From an uncultured Muribaculaceae bacterium (lineage in GTDB: Bacteria; Bacteroidota; Bacteroidia; Bacteroidales; Muribaculaceae), in the NCBI GenBank assembly GCA_910583675.1, contig CAJTYH010000042.1:1-21766 (forward strand): a stretch of DNA of 21,766 nt, read 5' to 3'. A program made the position numbers and the translations under genes. The notes beneath the pieces were generated by a model. It was not told the origin of the DNA, made no database searches, and saw nothing but the letters and a program-made list of their open reading frames with translations. This document shows positions 13,744 through 19,659 of this stretch, piece by piece (position 1 is the stretch's first letter; each line of letters begins with the position of its first letter).

Positions 13744-14002
13744 TCGTGAGGGTGTCTACTTTTTCCTGCAACTGAACCATATCCTTGCGCAGCGGCTCGA
13801 CCACCAGTTCCATAATCATCTGTATGGCCTTTTTGTCGTTGTCGAGTTCTCGCCCGCGCACGTCGGCGAGGGTCTGTTTCACCTCGGCGCGGAGTTTGTC
13901 TACTTCCGCGTTGTGCTTGGAGCGCAGGAATATGGCCGTCAGCAGTGCCGAGAGCGGCGCGGTGATGATCGCCACCGCTGCGGCAAGGATTGTTTCAGTC
14001 AT
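13556..14002 (-). CDS. membrane-anchored coiled-coil protein of the lysis cassette (148 aa; i-spanin or holin candidate)
   Basis: One hydrophobic helix at residues 4-26 (ILAAAVAIITAPLSALLTAI) is followed by a long charged coiled coil (about 30-95) and a cysteine motif (CPHADNCP, near 93-100). A single N-terminal membrane anchor plus periplasmic coiled coil matches Rz-type inner-membrane spanins. The gene lies 12 nt after the amidase and overlaps the lipoprotein gene by 188 nt in another frame, the Rz/Rz1 style. Its C-terminal ~45 residues are Gly/Ala-rich and may exist only because of the overlap. Because no other holin candidate is visible, a holin or holin-regulator role is also possible. 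Similar short TM-coiled-coil proteins sit beside amidases in Bacteroidales prophages. Confidence 0.6.
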   Translation of the reverse strand: MTETILAAAVAIITAPLSALLTAIFLRSKHNAEVDKLRAEVKQTLADVRGRELDNDKKAIQMIMELVVEPLRKDMVQLQEKVDTLTNAIEKVNSCPHADNCPVSHELRRAKKDDAGAAGTNALVAVADGHGGEPPGGQRGNQHGAASE

Positions 14003-14014
14003 TCAGTGGGGTTG

Positions 14015-14521
14015 TTACTGTGTTATGCCTATCTCTTTGAGCCATGCGGCCACGTCGAAACTCGGACAGGCTTTCATAAACTCGAAAGGCTCTATCACGC
14101 CGTTCCCGTTGAGGTCGGGCGAGAGGTCGCGGTGGCCGATGATTTTCACATTGGGGTGCTTGGAGTGGAAGTCGCGCACATATTCTGCCATCGCGCTTTT
14201 CTGCGCGTCTGTGCGGGTGTCTTTGGGTTTCATGCCCTTGTCGCAGCCTCCGGCATAGACTATATGGCGGCTTACGGAGTTGTAGCCTGTCGCGCCGTTG
14301 GTGATTTCCCACGGATCTACCCATGCGTCCTCGTTGTTGTTCACGAGACGTTCAACTGTGCCGTCGAGCCGGATAAGGTCTGTATAACCGACCTGTTTCC
14401 ACCCGCGACCGCCCGCCGATTTGGGTGCGGTGTGCATCCGCCGGATGTCGGCGGATGACACGTCGCGTCCCTCCGGGGTGGCGGTGCAGTGGATAACGAG
14501 ATATTTGAGTGCTTTTTTCAT
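14015..14521 (-). CDS. N-acetylmuramoyl-L-alanine amidase endolysin (168 aa)
   Basis: Amidase_2/T7-lysozyme-like. It should cut the bond between N-acetylmuramate and L-alanine in peptidoglycan to lyse the host. Landmarks by comparison with T7 lysozyme: zinc ligands H11 (VIHCTAT), H130 (GHRD) and C152 (KACPSFD), with catalytic Y46 (GYTDLI) and K150. The insert after GHRD (DLSPDLNGNGVIEPFEF) is typical of the Bacteroidales versions. There is no cleavable signal peptide or cell-wall-binding domain, so release through a holin-like pore or the coupled membrane protein is implied. It lies between the major capsid gene (7-nt gap) and the two membrane genes of the lysis cassette. Confidence 0.9.
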   Translation of the reverse strand: MKKALKYLVIHCTATPEGRDVSSADIRRMHTAPKSAGGRGWKQVGYTDLIRLDGTVERLVNNNEDAWVDPWEITNGATGYNSVSRHIVYAGGCDKGMKPKDTRTDAQKSAMAEYVRDFHSKHPNVKIIGHRDLSPDLNGNGVIEPFEFMKACPSFDVAAWLKEIGITQ

Positions 14522-14527
14522 GCGGGC

Positions 14528-15601
14528 TTACGCTTTGAGTGCGCTCACGATCGCGCCGAGACCCTCGGCCTTTGTCGGGAGACAGATTGTGTATGTGCGC
14601 ATAGAGAACAGGTTTTCCTGTGTCGTGGGGTTGGCGGCAGCTTCCTGCAGGTAGGTTTTCGTCGATCCGTTGGCTTTCATTGCGCGTTTCAGCGAGAAAG
14701 CCACGGAGCATTGCCGGTCGGTGGCCGTCGCGGGGACTGCGCCGTAGGCCAGTTTCTTCTTGGTGGAGGTGTTGTAGTAGGGACATGCGTCGTATTCATA
14801 CACCTCGAAGCCGTACATACGGTTGATCGCGCCGCTCTCGTAGTTGTAATACTGCGCCGCAAACTTCTGATCCTGCTCCAGCAGGTCGGCTACATGGTCG
14901 GCGCAAAGCACGAGCATTCGACCCTCGGCGGGTATCTTGGCCTTGTCGAATGCCTTTTTGAGCGCGATGATGTCGCGGCGCGTCAGTCGCTTGCGGTCGC
15001 CGTCCACCTCGCCTGTGGTGAGCAGCACCGGGGTCTTGGCCGTATGCTCCGCCGGAGCAAGGGAGTGGATTGCGCGGCTGAACCTCACTTCGTCGAATGC
15101 CTCTTTGTGGCGTTCTATGACGGAAGCCATCTTGTCGTGGCCGAGCGCGTGGAGTTCGTCGTCGGTGATGCGGGTGGGCTTGCTCTGGTATTTGTCGAGG
15201 CGCACGGTGATGTCGCCGTCGGGGAGCGTCTCCACCTCCAACGGGTAGGAAGAGTTGTTCACAAGCACTTCGGGGTCTACTCCGACATCGACCATGTGGA
15301 TCGCGTCCTTTTCTACATACTGGTCGTAGCTGCGGATTTTGTTGTACCATCCGATTGCGGCGGCAGCGGAGCGGAACGCTTTCACAAGTTCGCCTGTCCA
15401 CACTTCGGGATAAAGCCCGGCGCGGAGCGCGTTGGCGGGTGCGAGACCGCCCATGAGCGACGTGCCTACCGCAACGCCGTTGAGCGTCAATGCTCCGGCG
15501 AGCGGCGAGACACCCACGGCCACACCGAGGGTCGCGCCCATTGCGGAGGTCAGCGTCACTCCGATAATCATGCCCATAAGGGCGAGAAGAAATCTTTTCA
15601 T
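14528..15601 (-). CDS. major capsid protein (357 aa)
   Basis: The first gene after the protease/scaffold, the conserved place of the HK97-fold major capsid protein in Mu-like head modules. The body after residue ~60 (LRAGLYPEVWTGELVKAFRS... IGWYNKIRSYDQYVEKDAIH) fits capsid proteins of Bacteroidales Mu-like prophages as I remember them. Unusually, residues 1-45 (MKRFLLALMGMIIGVTLTSA and the Gly/Ala/Val-rich part beyond) look like a secretion signal peptide followed by hydrophobic residues. It may instead be an N-terminal arm removed by the prohead protease. No second capsid candidate exists in the window. Order and overall pattern support the call; a structure-based search would settle it. 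Confidence 0.7.
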   Translation of the reverse strand: MKRFLLALMGMIIGVTLTSAMGATLGVAVGVSPLAGALTLNGVAVGTSLMGGLAPANALRAGLYPEVWTGELVKAFRSAAAAIGWYNKIRSYDQYVEKDAIHMVDVGVDPEVLVNNSSYPLEVETLPDGDITVRLDKYQSKPTRITDDELHALGHDKMASVIERHKEAFDEVRFSRAIHSLAPAEHTAKTPVLLTTGEVDGDRKRLTRRDIIALKKAFDKAKIPAEGRMLVLCADHVADLLEQDQKFAAQYYNYESGAINRMYGFEVYEYDACPYYNTSTKKKLAYGAVPATATDRQCSVAFSLKRAMKANGSTKTYLQEAAANPTTQENLFSMRTYTICLPTKAEGLGAIVSALKA

Positions 15602-15628
15602 TCGTCTTTTGTTGTGTGATGTTGTTGG

Positions 15629-16039
15629 TTAGAATTCGGGGGTAAAGCCGTAAAACTCCTTGTAGAGCCGGGCATACTCCTCGCGGTTGTTGTCGCGCAG
15701 GTCGGCGAGCTGTTCGGGGGTGGCCTTGTCCCATGTGAGGGTCGCGGAGGGGACTGTGCCGCCTCCGGCGGGACGCACGAGGTCGAGGGGCTTCTGTGCG
15801 GGCTGCATGTCGGCAAGAAGCGTGTTGAGGGTGTCAAGGCCGACGTTCTTGCCCAGCACGATGTATTTCTCTTTCTTGTCGGGGGTGAGGCGTTTTTCCT
15901 TGATTGCCGTGTCTACCACGTCGGTGATGCGGGCGAGGGTCATAGCGGCCTTGTCTTCCTGTAATTTGGTGATTGCGGCCACCGCTTCGTCCTCGGTGGC
16001 ACCGGGCGCGAGGCCGAGTTTCGTCAGGATCTTTTCCAT
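15629..16039 (-). CDS. nested scaffold protein from an internal start (136 aa, Mu gpZ-like)
   Basis: An in-frame ATG (codon 180 of the protease gene, base 16039) begins the scaffold domain. The 20-odd bases before it are markedly A-rich (AATAACAACATCAAAAAGAA), like the start regions preferred by Bacteroidota, whereas most of the gene is GC-rich. By analogy with Mu gene Z this would supply free scaffold protein for capsid assembly. The separate product is inferred, not shown. Confidence 0.5.
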   Translation of the reverse strand: MEKILTKLGLAPGATEDEAVAAITKLQEDKAAMTLARITDVVDTAIKEKRLTPDKKEKYIVLGKNVGLDTLNTLLADMQPAQKPLDLVRPAGGGTVPSATLTWDKATPEQLADLRDNNREEYARLYKEFYGFTPEF

Positions 16040-16576
16040 GTTCTTTTTGATGTTGTTATTTGGGGGTTGTTCTGTCTTTTCTTCGTGTGCGGTGAGGTTC
16101 AGCAGCGGCAGGTGGTCGCTTTCCTCCCCGGCGGCGAGGGTGAGCAGTTTCCCCTCGTGGTATAGGCCGACCTGCAGCGCGTCGTCATTCGCGCCTATAT
16201 CCACCACCGACACTTCTATAAGTTTGCTTTTGGTTACGGTCGGGCGCGTCTGCCCGGCCACGAGAAGCGCGGGGTCTTCGCTCCATTCCATGATGTCAAG
16301 CCCGGCGGAGAGCATACGCAGCGTGCCGCGCTCCCATTTCTTCGAGATGTTGCGCTCGTCCTCGGTGTCGTCGTCGAATTTAGGCGTGCCGTAGAGCGTA
16401 TCCCCCTCCACGCGCACATTCTCCATGATTCCTATCGGCATATCCTCCTTGCGCCCGCGTCGGTGCATATATAGGAGTACCGGGTTCTTTTGGTATTGCG
16501 TGAGGTCTATTCCCTCGGTCAGTACCCTTGCGCCGTAACTGTTGAGGCGCGGGGTCGATATGATTGCCTCTTTCAT
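15629..16576 (-). CDS. prohead protease with C-terminal scaffold (315 aa, Mu gpI-like)
   Basis: First gene of the leftward operon. Residues 1-~150 have the pattern of HK97-type prohead proteases (LNSYGARVLTEGIDL; NPVLLYMHRRGRKEDMPIG near 31-49 with the candidate histidine H38; RTLRMLS-like segment at 83-90; EVSVVDIGANDDAL near 121-134). A linker rich in Glu, Pro and Asn (about 164-179) leads into a helical scaffolding domain (180-315) starting MEKILTKLGLAPGATEDEAV. In Mu the scaffold gpZ is made from an internal start within the protease gene I, and the same organisation is visible here (see the nested entry). The major capsid gene follows after 27 nt. Confidence 0.8.
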   Translation of the reverse strand: MKEAIISTPRLNSYGARVLTEGIDLTQYQKNPVLLYMHRRGRKEDMPIGIMENVRVEGDTLYGTPKFDDDTEDERNISKKWERGTLRMLSAGLDIMEWSEDPALLVAGQTRPTVTKSKLIEVSVVDIGANDDALQVGLYHEGKLLTLAAGEESDHLPLLNLTAHEEKTEQPPNNNIKKNMEKILTKLGLAPGATEDEAVAAITKLQEDKAAMTLARITDVVDTAIKEKRLTPDKKEKYIVLGKNVGLDTLNTLLADMQPAQKPLDLVRPAGGGTVPSATLTWDKATPEQLADLRDNNREEYARLYKEFYGFTPEF

Positions 16577-16594
16577 ATATAGGTGTGATGTCAG

Positions 16595-16658
16595 AAAAAA
16601 TGTCGGCGGGGCTTGTGTGGCACTTCACTGTGTGAAAACCCTGTGCCGCCCCGCCGAC
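16595..16658 (-). terminator. strong hairpin plus U-tract in the leader of the leftward operon (terminator or attenuator)
   Basis: On the minus strand, GTCGGCGGGGC and GCCCCGCCGAC (16648-16658 with 16602-16612, 11 perfect pairs) enclose two more 5-bp stems (16643-16647 with 16619-16623; 16632-16636 with 16624-16628), followed by A and six U's (16600-16595). It lies between the tRNA 3' end (16678) and the protease ATG (16576) and no promoter fits between, so late transcripts must read through it. Confidence 0.8.
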
Positions 16659-16677
16659 GGGTCGCAAAAGGGGGTTG

Positions 16678-16751
16678 TGGCGGAGGCAGGATTCGAACCT
16701 GCGACCTCGAGGGAATGAACCTCGCGAGCTACCGGGCTGCTCCACTCCGCG
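16678..16751 (-). tRNA. initiator-like tRNA-Met (CAT), atypical anticodon loop
   Basis: All four arms fold: acceptor 7 bp except for a C1-C72 mismatch; D stem GAGC/GCTC with a 9-nt loop; anticodon stem CGAGG/CCTCG; T stem GCAGG/CCTGC with loop TTCGAAT. Total 74 nt including discriminator A73. The anticodon loop is TTCATTC, giving CAT. The mismatched 1-72 pair and A11-U24 are initiator-tRNA marks. Unusual: base 37 is T instead of a purine, the third GC pair of the initiator anticodon stem is A-U (29-41), and CCA is not encoded (CAA follows). It is the first element of the leftward late leader, about 10 nt after the expected start of transcription. Confidence 0.85.
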
Positions 16752-16767
16752 ATGTGGTTTTACGGTG

Positions 16768-16798
16768 CAAAGTTGGGGAGGGTTTACAGCCCTGCAAA
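16768..16798 (-). promoter_or_regulatory. leftward late promoter
   Basis: On the minus strand TTTG (16798-16795), a 19-bp spacer and CAACTTTG (16775-16768) match the Bacteroidetes promoter with one change (CA for TA) in the -7 box. Transcription would start near 16760, then cover the tRNA, hairpin and structural operon. The -33 box lies 2 bp from the shared palindrome. Confidence 0.6.
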
Positions 16799-16800
16799 AC

Positions 16801-16823
16801 AGAGTGTAAAGTTTTTACACTCT
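16801..16823. promoter_or_regulatory. perfect palindrome between divergent late promoters (probable operator)
   Basis: AGAGTGTAAA and TTTACACTCT form a perfect 10-bp inverted repeat around GTT. Its two ends are exactly 2 bp from the -33 boxes of the leftward and rightward promoters, so the whole region is symmetrical. There is no U-tract, which argues against a terminator. A dimeric late-gene activator or repressor is the natural reading; no regulator gene is in the window. Confidence 0.65.
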
Positions 16824-16825
16824 AT

Positions 16826-16856
16826 TTTCACGCGCCGCCCGTTTGTGCCAATTTTG
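16826..16856 (+). promoter_or_regulatory. rightward late promoter
   Basis: TTTC (16826-16829), a 19-bp spacer and CAATTTTG (16849-16856) mirror the leftward promoter in spacing and in the same CA-for-TA change in the -7 box. Transcription would start near 16863, 40 nt before the small terminase ATG (16905). Confidence 0.55.
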
Positions 16857-16904
16857 CATCGTAAATCAACATTGACACAACCCGAAAACATCATTTTATT
16901 ATGA

Positions 16905-17369
16905 ATGGCAAACAAGGTTTCAACAGATAAAAAGGAGTTCGCTGAGGCTCTTTTCATGCAGGGTATGCCGCAAAACTCCATCGCCGAGAAAGTAGGCGTG
17001 TCGGCTAACACCGTCGGCAAGTGGGTAAAGGACGGCTGCTGGGGCGAGAAACGCGCCGCGATGTCTATCACCCGCAAAAGTCTGCAGAATGAACTGCTCT
17101 CGGCTATCAAGGACAAGATAGAGGAATTGCGCGACCTCGACATTTCCAAATCCGCAACGGTCGTGGATCAGCTCGTGAAACTATCGGCAACTATCGAACG
17201 CCTCGACAAGGAGGCTTCGGCTGTCGATTTCATCGAGTGCTTCATGGCTTTTGGCCGTTGGCTCGAATATCAGGCGGAGACAGATTTGGAAATTACGCCG
17301 GAGTTCCGAAAACTTGTCAACAAGTATCAGAACAAGTATATCCTCGAAATGCTCGGCAGCAAATTGTAA
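16905..17369 (+). CDS. terminase small subunit-like DNA-binding protein (154 aa)
   Basis: First gene of the rightward operon. The N-terminus holds a helix-turn-helix (FAEALFMQGMPQNSIAEKVG then VSANTVGKWVKDGCW, about residues 12-48), the usual DNA-recognition part of terminase small subunits, followed by helical oligomerisation segments (LQNELLSAIKDKIEELRDL; TVVDQLVKLSATIERL). It ends 3 nt before the large terminase gene, as expected for the pair. I chose ATG 16905; the nearby ATG at 16901 opens another frame that stops at once. Its role would be to recognise packaging-start DNA and load the large subunit. Confidence 0.75.
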   Translation: MANKVSTDKKEFAEALFMQGMPQNSIAEKVGVSANTVGKWVKDGCWGEKRAAMSITRKSLQNELLSAIKDKIEELRDLDISKSATVVDQLVKLSATIERLDKEASAVDFIECFMAFGRWLEYQAETDLEITPEFRKLVNKYQNKYILEMLGSKL

Positions 17370-17372
17370 CGC

Positions 17373-18914
17373 ATGGCACGGAACACCGCACAGACCCGCA
17401 AGGAGGCTATCGAACAGTGGAAGCAATGGTGCGAGACCGTGCAGACGCGCTCCGTCGTGTCTGTCCGGGAGACTCCGGCGCAAAAGGAGAAACGCATCGC
17501 GTATCTCCTCGCCGATTATGGCCGCTTCTTCTCTTACTATCTCGCGCACTACTGCGACGATGAGGAGACCGGGAAGCATACCGACTGCGCTCCCTTTCAG
17601 ATAAGGGCGGCGCACACCCTGCGAGACCATCCGACAATTCAGTATGCCGCGCAGTGGGCGCGAGGCCACGCGAAGTCCGTCCATTTCGATGTCGGCATTC
17701 CCATGTATCTCAAAGCCCTCAAAAAACTGCACCTCATGGTGCTTGTCGGCAAGAGCAAGGACAATGCAGAGACGCTCCTCGGCGACATACAGGCGGAGTT
17801 CGAGTTCAACCAACGCTATATATCCGACTTCGGGGTGCAGAAAGTTACAGGGTCGTGGGAGACAGGAAAGTTCGTAACCGCCGACGGTCGCGCTTTCTTC
17901 GCTCGCGGTCGCGGCCAGTCGCCGCGTGGCCTCCGTTACAAAAAGTACCGCCCCGACTATATTGTGATAGATGACCTCGACGACGACGAACTTGTCAATA
18001 ACCCCGACCGCGTGGCGCGGCTCACAAAGTGGGTTAAGGAGGCTTTGTTCGGCACTCTCGACGGTGGCCGTGGCCGTTTCTGTATGGTCGGAAACCTTAT
18101 CGGCAAAAACTCGGTTCTCGCCAACTTCATGACTTCCGACGGTGTGGTGGTCTCCAAAGTGAATGCCATTGACAAAAACGGCAAGCCCTCGTGGGGTGCT
18201 AAGTGGACTATCGAGGAGATACGAGCCGAGGAGCGGTTCATGGGTTACATCTCGTTCCAACGCGAGAAGATGAACAACCCCATCACGGAGGGCAGCATCT
18301 TCCGCAACGACTGGATACGTTGGTGCAGGCCGCTCCGTCTCGCCAAGTATGACTATCTCGTATGCTACTGCGACCCCTCTTTCAAGTCCACCACCCGCAA
18401 CGACTACAAGGCCATAAAGCTGTGGGGCAAGACCGGGACGGATTTGCACTGTCTCGCGGCTTTCGTCCGCCAATGCTCCGTGGCCGAGATGGTGGGTTGG
18501 TTCTATGACCTCCACGAGAAGATCGTGGCGGCGGGCGCGGTTTGCTCCTACTACATAGAGGCCAATTTCCTCCAGCAGATTCTCCTTGACGAGTTCGTGC
18601 GCGAGGGCAACGAAAGAGGCTATCAGCTCCCGATTTTCGGCGACACGCGCAAGAAGCCCGACAAGTTCCAACGCATAGAGGCCATTTCCCCGCTGTGGGA
18701 ACACGGCCACGTCTATTATAACGTGCGCATGAAGAATGATCCCGATATGCGCACAGGCATAGACCAGACGCTCTCCTGTGAGCGTGGTATGTCGGGACAC
18801 GACGACGGTCCGGATGCCGACGAGGGAGCGATTTTCATTCTGCAGGGGCTTACCCGGCAGCAGAGGTTCAAGCCCTCCGTGGGTCGCCGCAAAGCCCCTA
18901 AAAATTCATGGTAA
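17373..18914 (+). CDS. terminase large subunit (513 aa)
   Basis: Packaging ATPase/nuclease. Motifs: Walker A-like WARGHAKS (95-102, a Mu/Bacteroidales variant), Walker B YIVIDD (196-201) preceded by RGQSPRGLRYKKYRPD, and a C-terminal RNase H-like nuclease with likely metal ligands D334 (CYCDPSFKS), E397 (YYIEANF) and D477/D478/D481 (GHDDGPDAD). The size is normal for TerL and the frame is intact. It follows the small subunit with a 3-nt gap, and the downstream 82-aa gene begins 20 nt beyond its stop. The length and ATPase motifs leave little doubt about the family. The packaging strategy (headful or Mu-like with host DNA) cannot be told from this sequence. Confidence 0.95.
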   Translation: MARNTAQTRKEAIEQWKQWCETVQTRSVVSVRETPAQKEKRIAYLLADYGRFFSYYLAHYCDDEETGKHTDCAPFQIRAAHTLRDHPTIQYAAQWARGHAKSVHFDVGIPMYLKALKKLHLMVLVGKSKDNAETLLGDIQAEFEFNQRYISDFGVQKVTGSWETGKFVTADGRAFFARGRGQSPRGLRYKKYRPDYIVIDDLDDDELVNNPDRVARLTKWVKEALFGTLDGGRGRFCMVGNLIGKNSVLANFMTSDGVVVSKVNAIDKNGKPSWGAKWTIEEIRAEERFMGYISFQREKMNNPITEGSIFRNDWIRWCRPLRLAKYDYLVCYCDPSFKSTTRNDYKAIKLWGKTGTDLHCLAAFVRQCSVAEMVGWFYDLHEKIVAAGAVCSYYIEANFLQQILLDEFVREGNERGYQLPIFGDTRKKPDKFQRIEAISPLWEHGHVYYNVRMKNDPDMRTGIDQTLSCERGMSGHDDGPDADEGAIFILQGLTRQQRFKPSVGRRKAPKNSW

Positions 18915-18934
18915 CAATTCAACACTTCTCCTAT

Positions 18935-19183
18935 ATGAAATTATTCCGCAACATCAGAACCTACTTCCGTGCGGTCGTTTTCGACTGCCGTCTGCGCCAT
19001 TGCCGACGCGAGGCCGACCGCCGACGCGCCGTCTCCGGGCAGAAGCATCTTGTCATTAACCTTAACGGTCGCCCTGTGGTCGTGAGCAAGCAGCATATCA
19101 AGCGGCTTGTGCGCGAGGGTGTCTACCGCAAAGGAGTTACCGCCGCAGACATAGAGGCCATCGCGATTTACAGAACCGTCTAA
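18935..19183 (+). CDS. small basic protein after terminase (82 aa), unrecognised
   Basis: I chose ATG 18935 (MKLFRNIRTYFRAVVFDCRL); the alternative ATG at 18908 overlaps the terminase stop and adds nine residues. The N-terminus is strongly basic (RRHCRREADRR-like runs) and the C-terminus has a compact segment (VVVSKQHIKRLVREGVYRKG, then VTAADIEAIAIYRTV) that resembles a helix-turn-helix or a small knot. Genes of this appearance sit between terminase and gp36-like genes in Bacteroidales Mu-like prophages as I recall. No function is known to me; a DNA-binding or neck-related role is only a guess. Confidence 0.55.
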   Translation: MKLFRNIRTYFRAVVFDCRLRHCRREADRRRAVSGQKHLVINLNGRPVVVSKQHIKRLVREGVYRKGVTAADIEAIAIYRTV

Positions 19184-19194
19184 TCCATGCTCCG

Positions 19195-19626
19195 ATGTCT
19201 TTTCTTACCAACGACGATTACCGGGTAGTTACCTGCCCGTCCGACCTTGAAATTATCTGCCAGTCCTCCGAGGATATACGCCGACAGGCCGAGCGCACGG
19301 CTATGGAGGAAGTCGCCGGATATGTCCGCACCAGATATGACATAGACGCGGCCTATTCAAAGACCGACATTCAGCGTAACCCCCTGCTCGTGCAGCTCAC
19401 TGTATCAATCGCGCTGTGGTGGCTCGGCCAATGGTTGCCCGGCATGTTGGGAAGCGAGATGCGACAGACGCTTTACGACAATGCCATATCCCGCTTAAAG
19501 GATATTCAGAAAGGCAATTTTACGCCGGAGTTCCCCGAATATCCCGACGGCGGCGACCCGGACAGCGGCCTCAGAGGTAATCCGATGCGTTACGGCAGCA
19601 TGAAGAAGAACGGCTATGACTGGTGA
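19195..19626 (+). CDS. gp36-like head/neck protein (143 aa, DUF1320 type)
   Basis: A 143-residue protein with an early motif of DUF1320/Mu gp36-like proteins: FLTNDDYRVV at the start, then AERTAMEEVAGYVRTRYDID, a mid-region QLTVSIALWWLGQWLPG and ending in a proline-rich tail (PEFPEYPDGGDPDSGLRGNP). Helical segments and length match that family, which forms the head-tail connector in Mu-like phages. It sits between the terminase pair and the baseplate hub. Call is from pattern and synteny. Confidence 0.7.
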   Translation: MSFLTNDDYRVVTCPSDLEIICQSSEDIRRQAERTAMEEVAGYVRTRYDIDAAYSKTDIQRNPLLVQLTVSIALWWLGQWLPGMLGSEMRQTLYDNAISRLKDIQKGNFTPEFPEYPDGGDPDSGLRGNPMRYGSMKKNGYDW

Positions 19627-19659
19627 TTTGTAAACCACTGTTTAATCAGCATTTGAACG

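Noticed and set aside
13178..14458. 426-codon open frame on the plus strand across the lysis genes
   Set aside because: It runs opposite the amidase, coiled-coil and lipoprotein genes, which have clear motifs and operon spacing. Its translation is low-complexity and lacks a recognisable domain.
14489..15619. 376-codon plus-strand frame opposite the major capsid gene
   Set aside because: Antisense to a continuous late-operon gene, histidine- and valine-rich in the manner of shadow frames, with no start-region or operon support.
16801..16823. Palindrome as an intrinsic terminator
   Set aside because: The stem is AT-rich, no U-tract follows on either strand, and it sits exactly between two promoter -33 boxes, which fits an operator better.
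17181..18800. 539-codon open frame on the minus strand opposite the large terminase
   Set aside because: It is antisense to a terminase with intact ATPase and nuclease motifs. GC-rich coding sequence often leaves an opposite frame open, and its translation shows no domain and lies under a well-placed plus-strand gene.
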